A stretch of 64,000 bases of DNA from Aquimarina mycalae. GTDB lineage: Bacteria; Bacteroidota; Bacteroidia; Flavobacteriales; Flavobacteriaceae. This document shows, piece by piece, positions 35,366 to 43,527 of this stretch. A program made the position numbers and the translations under genes. Position 1 is the first letter of the stretch. Each line of letters opens with the position of its first letter. The notes under the pieces are model-generated. The model was not told the origin of the DNA and ran no database searches. It was given only the letters and a program-made list of their open reading frames with translations. The stretch spans positions 470,851-534,850 of the forward strand of contig NZ_JARYGY010000001.1 in the NCBI RefSeq assembly GCF_029906345.1, written 5' to 3'.

Positions 35366-35396
35366 TTGATTTTTAAAACACTAAATCGTATCTTAG
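35366..35396 (+). promoter_or_regulatory. Promoter of the first STAS-like paralogue
   Basis: TTG (35366-35368), 20-bp spacer, TATCTTAG (35389-35396; one mismatch to TAnnTTTG), 19 nt before the ATG. Confidence 0.5.
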
Positions 35397-35415
35397 AGCA
35401 AAAACCCATATTGCT

Positions 35416-35817
35416 ATGTTTCAAAATATCTCCAAAAACTTAATTAAAAAACATGATCTTGAAATTGGGTCATTTTATTTTTATAAAAATTTTGTGGTCT
35501 CAGAAATGAATGAAGGAATTTCTTTAAGTTTTGACAAAGCCGCTAAATTATTTCATCTAGCAAAGGAGTACTACGGTAATAATATCCCTTTTGTATACAT
35601 ATCTAATAGAAAGAACTCTTATTCTTTTGAACCTACTTCTCATTTCAAGTCTGCAAAAATGTTCCCTAATATAAAAGGGTATGGAGTAATCACCTACAAC
35701 CATATTAATGATAAAATAGCTTCACTAGAACAATCATTTCTCAATATTCCTACTAAAATTTTTGACAGTATTGAAGATGCAATACTTTGGGTAGATGAGC
35801 TAATTCCGCACGATTAA
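35416..35817 (+). CDS. STAS/SpoIIAA-like protein, paralogue 1 of 4
   Basis: 133 residues, no signal peptide. A predicted alpha/beta fold: strand IGSFYFYKNFVVSEMNEG, helix FDKAAKLFHLAKEYYG, strand FVYISNRKNSYSF, strand GYGVITYN, and a final amphipathic helix after IFDSIEDAILWVDEL. The order of strands and the closing 'F-x-s-x-x-x-A-x-x-W' helix resemble SpoIIAA-like STAS proteins common in Bacteroidota, often as single genes; this assignment is by pattern, not by a firm motif. No Ser/Thr clearly matches the anti-anti-sigma phosphosite. The first of four equal-length tandem copies, closest to copy 2. Confidence 0.65.
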   Translation: MFQNISKNLIKKHDLEIGSFYFYKNFVVSEMNEGISLSFDKAAKLFHLAKEYYGNNIPFVYISNRKNSYSFEPTSHFKSAKMFPNIKGYGVITYNHINDKIASLEQSFLNIPTKIFDSIEDAILWVDELIPHD

Positions 35818-35893
35818 ACATTCAACAATTCTTAATAATTCATTAATAAATTAACTATAACGCTATGGTTTGTTAATTAAAATAAGGCTTTTA

Positions 35894-35924
35894 TTGATTA
35901 ATTATTAAAAAAATAATATATTAC
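35894..35924 (+). promoter_or_regulatory. Promoter of STAS-like paralogue 2
   Basis: TTG (35894-35896), 20-bp spacer, TATATTAC (35917-35924), similar in layout to the promoter of paralogue 1, so each copy seems to be transcribed on its own. Confidence 0.4.
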
Positions 35925-35954
35925 ACAAGTAATTGGAAAACATTTCATTTAAAA

Positions 35955-36356
35955 ATGATTCATAATTTTGACAAGAAGCTTATTAGGAAGCACGAGCTTG
36001 CTATGGGAGTATTTTATTTTTACGAAAATCACGTAATTTCTGAAATAAAAGAAGGAATTATACTTACGTTTGAAAATTGCGCAGATCTATTTCAACTAAT
36101 ACACTCATACTACGGAACTTCTACTCCTTTTGTATATATCTCGAATCGAAAAAACTCTTATTCTTTTGTTCCTACAGGACATTTTAAATCCTCTAAACTA
36201 TTCCCTAATTTCGTAGGGTATGGTGTAGTGACTTATGACGCAATCAATAACAAAGTAGCTGCTTTAGAACAATCTTTTCTAGAAAACGAAACAAGAATTT
36301 TTGATAGCCTAGATGAAGCTGTACTTTGGGTTGATGAATTGATTGCACGAGATTAA
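35955..36356 (+). CDS. STAS/SpoIIAA-like protein, paralogue 2 of 4
   Basis: 133 residues, aligning without gaps to paralogue 1. Long stretches are unchanged (FVYISNRKNSYSF, LEQSFL, LWVDELI). It differs mainly in helix 1 (CADLFQLIHSYYG) and in the loop before the last helix. It has its own upstream region of 137 nt with a promoter-like pair and the 13-base word ATTAACTATAACG that recurs before paralogue 4. Function unknown, presumably as for the other copies. Confidence 0.65.
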   Translation: MIHNFDKKLIRKHELAMGVFYFYENHVISEIKEGIILTFENCADLFQLIHSYYGTSTPFVYISNRKNSYSFVPTGHFKSSKLFPNFVGYGVVTYDAINNKVAALEQSFLENETRIFDSLDEAVLWVDELIARD

Positions 36357-36470
36357 ACCCAAACATAAATCAGAAATATCACAATAAACTTGATTGCAAA
36401 TTCCTGAAAATCCTATTAATGATTTGTTAACTTTTTTCTATTTTTAAGTAAATTAAAAGCCTTATCCTAA

Positions 36471-36872
36471 ATGAATCATAACCCCAATAAAAATCTTGTC
36501 AAGACCCATGACATTGCAATTGGCGTATTTTATTTCTACAAAAACTTTCTCATATCTGAGATTAAAGAAGGTATTCTACTAAGCGTAGAAAATTCGACTA
36601 CATTGTTTGAGCTAATCAAAACGTATTATGGAAACGAAACACCTTTTTTTTATATCGCAAATCGAATAAACTCATACTCCTTTGCACCAACAGGACATTA
36701 TAAGTTCGTTGAACTTTATCCCAATGCAAAAGGTTTTGCTGTAGTAACATATAATGCTAAAGACACTAGAATGGCAAAATTTGAAAAATCATTTGTTCAG
36801 GCGCCAGCAAAAATTTTTGATAACTTAGAAGAAGCTATTGAATGGGGTACAGAATTAATCGCGAGGGATTGA
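36471..36872 (+). CDS. STAS/SpoIIAA-like protein, paralogue 3 of 4
   Basis: 133 residues, colinear with copies 1 and 2. It keeps GVFYFYKNFLISEIKEGI, the YYGNETPFFYIANR segment, NSYSFAPTGHY and IFDNLEEAIEWGTELIARD, but replaces the GYGV strand by GFAVVTYN and the LEQSF helix by FEKSF. 114 nt separate it from copy 2; TTTGTTAAC and a T-rich spacer upstream may be its promoter. More diverged than the 1/2 pair, so the duplications are not all recent. Confidence 0.65.
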   Translation: MNHNPNKNLVKTHDIAIGVFYFYKNFLISEIKEGILLSVENSTTLFELIKTYYGNETPFFYIANRINSYSFAPTGHYKFVELYPNAKGFAVVTYNAKDTRMAKFEKSFVQAPAKIFDNLEEAIEWGTELIARD

Positions 36873-37064
36873 TTTTATAATATCATACAAGATTCGATTT
36901 ACATAAAACACTGTAACTATCAAGAAAACGCAATATCATCTTAACTTTTAATTAGTTATTAACTATAACGTTTGAAACCAAATAAAATACTAATAATCAA
37001 ACACTAACATGAAATTATCATTCTGTTTTTCCGACCTAAATAACACTAATAAAAAAATAGAGTT

Positions 37065-37466
37065 ATGAAATCTAAATCAGATGATCTCTTAGTACAAAAA
37101 TATGATCTAGCCTTAGGAGCATATTATTTTTATGACAGATATTTCATTGCAGAAATTAAAGAAGGAGAAGTGATCACACTGGAAAAACTACAAGATCTAA
37201 TCCCTATTGTACAAAAACATTTTGGAAACGGAGAACCCTTTAGCTTTATATCTGATAGAATACATTCTCATTCTATTTTTCCTACCGACTATATGTATTG
37301 CCCATTGATACAAATGGACAATTTTAAAGGCTACGGAGTAGTTACTCATAATAAGACAAGTGAAATGTCAATCAAAATAGAAAAACACTTTGCACAAAGG
37401 CCTTTTTATCATTTTAAAAATATCCAAGACGCAATAGACTGGGCAAAAAATGGATTACTTAAATAA
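37065..37466 (+). CDS. STAS/SpoIIAA-like protein, paralogue 4 of 4
   Basis: 133 residues and the most diverged copy: it retains YYFYDRYFIAEIKEGE, FGNGEPFSFISDR, GYGVVTHN and the last helix (NIQDAIDWAKNGL), but the central SYSFxPT segment reads HSHSIFPTDYM, and the C-terminal ELI-x-x-D is lost. 192 nt upstream contain the second ATTAACTATAACG. The gene ends 11 nt from the stop of convergent cinA. Confidence 0.6.
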   Translation: MKSKSDDLLVQKYDLALGAYYFYDRYFIAEIKEGEVITLEKLQDLIPIVQKHFGNGEPFSFISDRIHSHSIFPTDYMYCPLIQMDNFKGYGVVTHNKTSEMSIKIEKHFAQRPFYHFKNIQDAIDWAKNGLLK

Positions 37467-37477
37467 TCTAAACTTAT

Positions 37478-38719
37478 CTAGTTCAACTCTTTAAAAAGCA
37501 GCTCAAAAGATTTATTTACCGCCTTTCCAATAATCCGCTCTCTTAAATTGCTAAATACAAATTTCTCTGAAAAAACACGATCAGGAGTTGCTATAGCAAT
37601 AAAAACGGTTCCCACCTCTGCATCTCCATCTCCTTTTGTTGGTCCTGCATTACCTGTAGTAGCAATTCCATAATCAGATTTAAACACTTTTTTTACTCCC
37701 AATGCCATTGCTTCTGCTACCTCATGACTTGTTACCGAGTACTTTTTGATTATATCTGCATCCACACCCAATATATCCATTTTAGTTTGGGTTGCATAGG
37801 TAACTGCTCCTCCATTAAAAAAAGAAGAAGCTCCCGCATTAGCAGTTAAAGATTGTGCAATTTTTCCTCCAGTACAACTTTCTGCAACCGCCAAAAAATG
37901 ACCGCGAGAAAGAAGTATTTTACCTATCATCATCTCTATAGATTCATCTTCTTCATAACCGACAATAATATCACCTATAAGCTTATGTAGTTCGGTAATT
38001 CTTGTTTCGATAGTATCCTTTAAAAGGTTTTCGTCTGCGCCACGAGCAGAAAGACGCAATCTAACTCTACCTAGATTAGGAAGATATGCAAGTTTTATAA
38101 ATGAAGGTAAATTATCTTCCCAATGCTCAATTTTTTTTGCTAGCGCACTTTCTCCAAGACCATAAGTTAATACCGTTTTATGTATAATATATGGTCGATC
38201 AAATCTTTTCTGTAGCCTTACGAGTACTTCATCCTTCATTAGATTTTTCATCTCAAAAGGAACTCCTGGCATAGAGACAAAAACGGTATCATCTTTTTCA
38301 AGCCACATTCCTGGAGCAGTGCCATAATTATTCATCAAGACCGTTGCAGTAGCTGGAACTAATGCTTGCATCTTATTAATATCCGTAACAGGTGCTTTAA
38401 TGTATTTTTCAAATAGCACTTCTATATGCTTTAAAACATCATCATTCTGAACTAAGGTATCATTAAAGTATTCGCAAATCGTATGTTTCGTAATATCATC
38501 TTTAGTAGGACCTAATCCTCCTGTAATCAACACTACATCAACCCTGTTTTTTGCTTCTTCTAACGCTTTAAGAATATGTTGTTTATCATCCTGAATAGAA
38601 GTAATCTGATATACATCGATTCCAATTTTATTAAGCTCTTTTCCTAAAAAAGCAGAATTAGAATCTACAATTTGACCAATAAGGATTTCATCTCCTATCG
38701 TAATTATTTCTGCGAGCAT
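37478..38719 (-). CDS. cinA: CinA-family protein (competence/damage-inducible protein A)
   Basis: 413 residues: N-terminal molybdopterin-binding-like (MoCF) domain (about 3-170: IITIGDEILIGQIVDSNSAFL, ITGGLGPTKDDITK) that in CinA hydrolyses ADP-ribose, and a C-terminal PncC nicotinamide-nucleotide amidase domain (about 255-410: AVAESCTGGKIAQSLTANAGAS, ATTGNAGPTKGDGDAEVGTV). It recycles NMN to nicotinate mononucleotide in the pyridine-nucleotide cycle. The last gene of the operon exonuclease-FAH-Hpt-cinA, 2 nt after the Hpt gene. Confidence 0.95.
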   Translation of the reverse strand: MLAEIITIGDEILIGQIVDSNSAFLGKELNKIGIDVYQITSIQDDKQHILKALEEAKNRVDVVLITGGLGPTKDDITKHTICEYFNDTLVQNDDVLKHIEVLFEKYIKAPVTDINKMQALVPATATVLMNNYGTAPGMWLEKDDTVFVSMPGVPFEMKNLMKDEVLVRLQKRFDRPYIIHKTVLTYGLGESALAKKIEHWEDNLPSFIKLAYLPNLGRVRLRLSARGADENLLKDTIETRITELHKLIGDIIVGYEEDESIEMMIGKILLSRGHFLAVAESCTGGKIAQSLTANAGASSFFNGGAVTYATQTKMDILGVDADIIKKYSVTSHEVAEAMALGVKKVFKSDYGIATTGNAGPTKGDGDAEVGTVFIAIATPDRVFSEKFVFSNLRERIIGKAVNKSFELLFKELN

Positions 38720-38721
38720 AA

Positions 38722-39060
38722 TTATTGAAAGTCAGCTTTCAGGTCTTCAATTGCTCCATTCACTGTAGCAACAATATGATTTAAAGTTGGTAAAATTTCT
38801 GATTTATCTTTACCAGTTTTAGACCAAGACTCTACTTGCTTAATTTGTTTTAACAAATCAATATCAAACAATTGAAGGTTTGGTTTCATTTTATGAGCAT
38901 ACTGATATGCCGTCTGAGGATTATCATTATTTACCGCTTCAACCATGCTATCAAGATCGGGTGGTATTTCTTCCAAAAATGTTTGTACTAACACAATTAT
39001 AAATTCATCATCTCCTCCTGACAATTCATTTACACTATCTAAGCTATACCGTTTGCTCAT
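38722..39060 (-). CDS. Stand-alone Hpt (histidine phosphotransfer) domain protein
   Basis: 112 residues, a four-helix bundle with the Hpt active-site helix TAYQYAHKMKPNLQLFD; the phospho-accepting His is His56. It would relay phosphate between a hybrid histidine kinase and a response regulator, neither of which is encoded nearby. Two nucleotides separate it from cinA and its start follows the FAH stop directly, so it is co-translated with housekeeping genes. Hpt proteins are usually placed with signalling genes, so the setting is odd, though I believe it is kept in related Flavobacteria. Confidence 0.85.
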   Translation of the reverse strand: MSKRYSLDSVNELSGGDDEFIIVLVQTFLEEIPPDLDSMVEAVNNDNPQTAYQYAHKMKPNLQLFDIDLLKQIKQVESWSKTGKDKSEILPTLNHIVATVNGAIEDLKADFQ

Positions 39061-39672
39061 TTATTTAATTCTTATTGAAAAAGTTTGTTGTCCTTCTATA
39101 AAACCAGTCAATGTATCCTCTGCTTTCACAGCTCCAACTCCAGCTGGTGTTCCTGTAAAGATAACATCTCCAATCTTTAAAGTAAAATATTTTGACACAT
39201 ATTCTATTAATTCATCAATCTTCCACAACATAAATTTAGTATTCCCTTTCTGAACAGCTGTTCCATTTTTTTCCAACCTAAAGTCAATATTATTGATATC
39301 AGAAAAGTTCTCTTTTGCAATCCAATTCCCTATAACAGCAGCTCCATCAAAAGCTTTTGCTTTCTCCCAAGGCAATCCTTTAGCTTTCAATTTACTCTGC
39401 AAATCTCTTGCAGTAAAATCGATTCCCAAACTTACTTCGTTGTAATATTTATGTGCAAATTTTCTATCAATATGCTTTCCAACTTTGTTGATTTTTATCA
39501 AAATTTCAACTTCATGATGGACATCATCAGAAAAATCAGGAATAAAAAAAGGTTGCTTTTTTAACAGAATAGAGGTATCGGGTTTCATAAAAACCACTGG
39601 ATCCGTTGGTTTTTCATTTTCTAACTCTTCAATGTGATCCGTATAATTGCGACCTATGCAAATAAGCTTCAT
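39061..39672 (-). CDS. Fumarylacetoacetate hydrolase family protein
   Basis: 203 residues, the length of single-domain FAH-superfamily enzymes. Family segments: ICIGRNYTDHIEEL, FMKPDTSIL, the metal-binding EVEILIKI (Glu-x-Glu) with DDVHHE, LGIDFTARDLQSKLK, AKAFDGAAVIGNW and the closing GDVIFTGTPAGVGAV. Relatives are acylpyruvate hydrolases and oxaloacetate decarboxylases/tautomerases that use Mg2+ or Mn2+. The natural substrate is not fixed by sequence. It is directly joined to the Hpt gene downstream and lies 20 nt from the exonuclease gene. Confidence 0.9.
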   Translation of the reverse strand: MKLICIGRNYTDHIEELENEKPTDPVVFMKPDTSILLKKQPFFIPDFSDDVHHEVEILIKINKVGKHIDRKFAHKYYNEVSLGIDFTARDLQSKLKAKGLPWEKAKAFDGAAVIGNWIAKENFSDINNIDFRLEKNGTAVQKGNTKFMLWKIDELIEYVSKYFTLKIGDVIFTGTPAGVGAVKAEDTLTGFIEGQQTFSIRIK

Positions 39673-39692
39673 AAAACTGAATATAGAGAGAA

Positions 39693-40472
39693 TTATAATT
39701 TAAGGCTATTATTTAATTTGCGAAGTCTAACCGCTGTAAGTACTTTTTTAGTATACAATGGAAAATCAGCATTCTGAAGCCATCCAAAATAACCTGGTTC
39801 TTCTTCCATTACCTTTTCTACCAACTTACCCTTATGTTTTCCAAAAGAAAATATCTCCTTTCCTTCCTTATCATATGCTATAAAACCAGCAAAATCAGCA
39901 AATTGTTTTCTCGAGCTAAACTCTGCCAAAAACTTAGTATCATTTTCCAACTCGGGATATCGATCTAATTGGGCTTTCAGAACTTCATAGGTAGCATTTG
40001 TATCGGCCTCAGCAGAATGCGCATCTTCCAGATCTTTATCACAATAAAACTTATACGCTGCAGATAACGTTCTTTTCTCCATTTTATGAAAAATAGTCTG
40101 CACATCTACCGCTACAGTATTCTTCATATCAAAATCCACATCAGCACGCAACAATTCTTCTGCCAATAAAGGAATATCAAAACGATTAGAATTAAATCCT
40201 CCCAGATCACATCCTTTGATCATCTCACTAACATTGGACGCTAATTGCTTAAAAGTAGGCTCATTTGCTACTTTTTCATTTGTAATCCCATGTACTTCGG
40301 TAGTTTCTGGCGGAATTGGCATCTCGGGATTAACAAGCCAAGTTTTACTTTCCTTATTACCATTAGGAAAAACTTTTAGGATAGAAATCTCCACGATTCG
40401 ATCTTTAGAAATATTAATACCAGTAGTTTCTAGATCGAAAAAACATATCGGTCTTTTTAAATTAAGCTCCAT
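39693..40472 (-). CDS. DnaQ-like 3'-5' exonuclease
   Basis: 259 residues. The RNase H-like exonuclease domain (about 6-175) has Exo I DLETTGINISKDRIVEIS, Exo II with FNSNRFDIPLLAEE and the C-terminal HSAEADTNATYEVL (His and Asp of DEDDh Exo III). The C-terminal ~70 residues (SFGKHKGKLVEKVMEEEPGYFGWL) form the short 'quaternary-helix'-type domain seen in flavobacterial exonucleases of this group. It trims 3' ends of DNA; whether it proofreads for polymerase III is open. First gene of a four-gene operon with its own promoter. Confidence 0.92.
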   Translation of the reverse strand: MELNLKRPICFFDLETTGINISKDRIVEISILKVFPNGNKESKTWLVNPEMPIPPETTEVHGITNEKVANEPTFKQLASNVSEMIKGCDLGGFNSNRFDIPLLAEELLRADVDFDMKNTVAVDVQTIFHKMEKRTLSAAYKFYCDKDLEDAHSAEADTNATYEVLKAQLDRYPELENDTKFLAEFSSRKQFADFAGFIAYDKEGKEIFSFGKHKGKLVEKVMEEEPGYFGWLQNADFPLYTKKVLTAVRLRKLNNSLKL

Positions 40473-40489
40473 AAATTGATTGTGTGTTC

Positions 40490-40497
40490 CAAAGATA
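40490..40497 (-). promoter_or_regulatory. -7 promoter element of the exonuclease-cinA operon
   Basis: TATCTTTG on the minus strand, a full TAnnTTTG match 17 nt upstream of the exonuclease ATG. Confidence 0.55.
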
Positions 40498-40554
40498 ATA
40501 TGTATTACTTACAATCTAATATTATCACGCATTATTTTAACATTTATTATTATA

Positions 40555-41244
40555 TCAGACTATTTTCACCTTCACAAAAACATTATCTGCAAATTTTCTG
40601 GTAACCGTTTCTTCTATATCATTAAATTGGATTTTAATAGAGCTGTCGAACTCTCTAACTTCTAATACTTTTATCTCGCTACTTAATGCTAGTCCGATTT
40701 TAGACACATATCTGAGAAAATTAACAGACCCATCGTTTACCGCAACCAATTGACAAATATCTCCTTCAGAAAGAGATGACAATGTAATCTTCGGCATAAC
40801 CGAATACTCTCCATCTGCATTTGGAATAACTTCTCCATGAGGATCTTTTGTCGGAAAATCCATAAAACGATCCAGCTCATTAATCAACTTTTGTGACTTT
40901 ATATGCTCCAACTGTTCTGCTACATCATGCACCTCATCCCAAGTGAAATTTAAATAATTACACAAAAAAGTTTCCCATAAACGATGTTTTCGAATCAGAC
41001 GTACCGCAATAGATTTACCTTCTTCGGTTAATTCAAGTTTACCATACTTCTCGCTTACTACATACCCTTTAGCCTTAAGCTTCTTAATCATATTATTGGT
41101 AGAGGCTGGTGACACCTTAAGATATTCAGCAAGTTGATTGTTTCCTACTTTAGAAGAATCGTCTTCTATAAGCAACTGAAAAAGAGCTTTTAAATAGTCT
41201 TCTTCGCTTTTTGTTAAATTATTCAAATTTAATTTGTTAGTCAT
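40555..41244 (-). CDS. DtxR/MntR-family metal-dependent repressor
   Basis: 229 residues: winged helix-turn-helix (about 8-75), dimerisation/metal domain (about 76-140) and a C-terminal FeoA/SH3-like domain (about 150-229). Probable metal ligands are Asp16, His87, Glu110, Glu113 and His114; Glu110 stands where iron-type DtxR/IdeR has its Cys, as in MntR, so manganese is the likelier co-repressor (residue roles by analogy). It is divergent from the TonB-receptor/ABC operon across a 42-bp spacer with palindromes. It presumably represses both sides when the metal is plentiful. Confidence 0.88.
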   Translation of the reverse strand: MTNKLNLNNLTKSEEDYLKALFQLLIEDDSSKVGNNQLAEYLKVSPASTNNMIKKLKAKGYVVSEKYGKLELTEEGKSIAVRLIRKHRLWETFLCNYLNFTWDEVHDVAEQLEHIKSQKLINELDRFMDFPTKDPHGEVIPNADGEYSVMPKITLSSLSEGDICQLVAVNDGSVNFLRYVSKIGLALSSEIKVLEVREFDSSIKIQFNDIEETVTRKFADNVFVKVKIV

Positions 41245-41264
41245 AGCTAACTTTTTTAGTTTTG
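41233..41264 (+). promoter_or_regulatory. Promoter of the TonB-receptor/metal ABC operon
   Basis: TTTG (41233-41236), 20-bp spacer, TAGTTTTG (41257-41264): a complete Bacteroidota promoter, 22 nt before the ATG. Confidence 0.7.
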
Positions 41265-41272
41265 TAAAGTTA
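41236..41272. promoter_or_regulatory. Probable DtxR/MntR operator region
   Basis: Two inverted repeats lie in a row: GTTAG-N6-CTAAC (41236-41251, over the repressor's own start codon) and TAACTTT-N11-AAAGTTA (41248-41272). The second flanks the -7 box of the TonB-receptor operon exactly, as expected for a repressor that blocks RNA polymerase. The inner TTAG...TTAA spacing resembles DtxR-type boxes. Confidence 0.6.
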
Positions 41273-41279
41273 ATAATTA

Positions 41280-41287
41280 CAAATATA
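41280..41287 (-). promoter_or_regulatory. -7 element of the DtxR/MntR repressor gene
   Basis: TATATTTG on the minus strand, a full match; the start point would lie next to the palindrome at 41248-41272, so the repressor would also control itself. It overlaps the ATG of the divergent gene by one base. Confidence 0.5.
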
Positions 41288-43515
41288 TGCCACTAATAAA
41301 GAAACGAAATATAACTAACTTTATTTATTTAGTTTGTCTTCTTTCCACTTTTTATAATGTTAAAGCGCAAAATGGTACATTACAAGGAATAATATATGAC
41401 GATAATGGAACATTACCTTTTGCCAATATATTTATCGAAGGAACCGAGTTAGGAAGTTCAAGTGATGAGCACGGAGCATTTATTATAGAAAATATACCTA
41501 TAGGAAATTATAAAGTAATTGCTTCATTTACAGGATACACTCCTATCAAGAAAAAAGTATCTATAGTTGCAGGTAAAAATAAAATAAACCTTGTTATGTC
41601 GCAAGGATCAACCCTTGATGAAGTAGTAATCACAGGGACATTAAAACCTGTAAGTCGATCAGAAAGTCCAGTTCCTGTAGAAATCTACTCTCCAACATTT
41701 TTCAAGAAAAACCCAACACCTAATTTGTTTGAATCCTTACAAAACATAAATGGAGTAAGACCTCAATTAAACTGTAGTATCTGTAATACTGGAGACATAC
41801 ATATTAATGGTCTTGAAGGTCCCTACACACTAGTAATGATTGATGGAATGCCTATTGTAAGCGGATTATCTACTGTTTATGGGTTATCTGGGATACCTAA
41901 CTCACTAATTGATAGAATTGAAGTTGTAAAAGGCCCTGCTTCATCGTTATACGGAAGTGAAGCTGTAGGTGGACTTATCAATGTTATTACTAAAAACCCA
42001 AATGATGCACCTGAAATAAGCACTGATGTTTTTGCTACTAGTTGGGGTGAAACTAATGTAGATTTTGGTTTTAAAACTAAACTGGGAAACGCTTCTGCAT
42101 TATTTGGTATCAATTATTTTTATTATGATCAAGTTATAGATAATAATGAGGATGGGTTCACTGATCTTACATTACAAGATCGTATATCCATTTTTAATAA
42201 ATGGAATTTTAATCGAAAAAGTGGAAAAAACTTTACACTTGCTGGCAGGTTTTATTATGAAGATCGTTGGGGAGGAGAAAATGATTGGAGTTCAGAATTT
42301 AGAGGAAGTGATCAAATATATGGAGAGAGTATATACACTGAACGTTATGAAATATTAGGTAATTATGAATTACCCGTAAAAGAACCCTTAACCCTATCTT
42401 TTTCTTATACAGATCATGATCAAAATTCATATTACGGAACCGTATCTTATCAAGCAAAACAACGAATTGGTTTTACTCAATTAACTTGGGATAAAAAATT
42501 AAAATCTCACGATCTATTATTCGGTGCTGCGTATAGATATCAATACTATGATGATAACACACCAGCCACAGCTGTAAATGATCAAAATAATCCTGAAGAA
42601 ACAAATACTCCAGGTATTTTCTTACAAGATGAAATTACCATAGCGCCCAAACATAAACTTCTATTAGGAGCAAGATTAGATTATCACAATCGACATGGAA
42701 GTATTTTCACTCCAAGATTTGCTTATAAATGGAGTATTAACGACAAAAATATTTTTAGATTAAATGCCGGCACTGGATTTAGAGTAGTTAATCTTTTTAC
42801 AGAAGATCATGCGGCTCTTACAGGTTCCCGTGATGTGATAATTGAAGAAGACCTTAATCCCGAAGAATCTTATAATGTAAACCTTAACTATCTCAAAAAG
42901 ATATTTTTTGATAATGGAACTTTTGTGAGTTTTGATGCATCAGCTTGGTATACATATTTCACAAATGCTATCATCCCTGATTATGAAACAAATCCTTCTG
43001 AAATTCGATATGGAAATCTAGATGGGCACGCTGTATCTACAGGAGTCAGCCTTAACACCAACATCAACCTTGCGAATGGCCTAAAATTTACATTAGGAAT
43101 GAGTGGACTAAATGTCTCAAACACAGAAAATGGAGTTACTACGCGTCAGATACTCACGGAAAGCTATACAGGGACCTGGGGAATCAGTTATAAAATACAA
43201 TCTCTTAATTTAACTTTAGACTATACAGGAAACGTATATGGTCCTATGAAATTAGCAACTCAAGGTCCCGATGATCCTCGAAGAGACAAATCTCCTTGGT
43301 GGAGCATACAAAACATTCAATTCTCACATAAATCAAAAAACAATCTGGAAATATATGGAGGTGTAAAAAATTTATTAGACTGGACTCCTAGTCAAGGAAA
43401 TCCTTTTTTAATTGCTGGGGCTGATGATCCATTTGGACCAGATTTTGACACTACTTATATATACGCCTCTAATCAAGGAATAAGAGGTTTTCTAGGTGTT
43501 CGTTATTCCTTATAA
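41287..43515 (+). CDS. TonB-dependent receptor for a metal or metal complex
   Basis: 742 residues: signal peptide (about 1-28, NVKAQ), carboxypeptidase-like regulatory repeat (about 30-105), plug (about 120-240) and a 22-strand barrel ending GFLGVRYSL. The plug carries Cys163 and Cys166 (LNCSICNTGDIHINGLEG), an unusual C-x2-C at the place where the plug faces the ligand. No STN domain. It is the first gene of an operon with thioredoxin-fold, TroA-like, ATPase and two permease genes, so it should bring the same metal (Mn, Fe or Zn) through the outer membrane. Regulated by the divergent DtxR/MntR protein. Confidence 0.9.
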   Translation: MPLIKKRNITNFIYLVCLLSTFYNVKAQNGTLQGIIYDDNGTLPFANIFIEGTELGSSSDEHGAFIIENIPIGNYKVIASFTGYTPIKKKVSIVAGKNKINLVMSQGSTLDEVVITGTLKPVSRSESPVPVEIYSPTFFKKNPTPNLFESLQNINGVRPQLNCSICNTGDIHINGLEGPYTLVMIDGMPIVSGLSTVYGLSGIPNSLIDRIEVVKGPASSLYGSEAVGGLINVITKNPNDAPEISTDVFATSWGETNVDFGFKTKLGNASALFGINYFYYDQVIDNNEDGFTDLTLQDRISIFNKWNFNRKSGKNFTLAGRFYYEDRWGGENDWSSEFRGSDQIYGESIYTERYEILGNYELPVKEPLTLSFSYTDHDQNSYYGTVSYQAKQRIGFTQLTWDKKLKSHDLLFGAAYRYQYYDDNTPATAVNDQNNPEETNTPGIFLQDEITIAPKHKLLLGARLDYHNRHGSIFTPRFAYKWSINDKNIFRLNAGTGFRVVNLFTEDHAALTGSRDVIIEEDLNPEESYNVNLNYLKKIFFDNGTFVSFDASAWYTYFTNAIIPDYETNPSEIRYGNLDGHAVSTGVSLNTNINLANGLKFTLGMSGLNVSNTENGVTTRQILTESYTGTWGISYKIQSLNLTLDYTGNVYGPMKLATQGPDDPRRDKSPWWSIQNIQFSHKSKNNLEIYGGVKNLLDWTPSQGNPFLIAGADDPFGPDFDTTYIYASNQGIRGFLGVRYSL

Positions 43516-43527
43516 ATCCAATAAAAG

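Larger units (their letters stand above)
34909..35415. other. 507-bp gap between rpmB and the STAS-like cluster
   Basis: It holds the divergent rpmB promoter region at its left, no open frame of note, two hairpins (35194-35220 and 35246-35276) that may belong to a small RNA, and the promoter of the first STAS-like gene (35366-35396) at its right. Confidence 0.5.

Noticed and set aside
40480..40665. ORF on the + strand opposite the repressor gene
   Set aside because: It lies antisense over the repressor's 3' end and its upstream region, and its product is without pattern.
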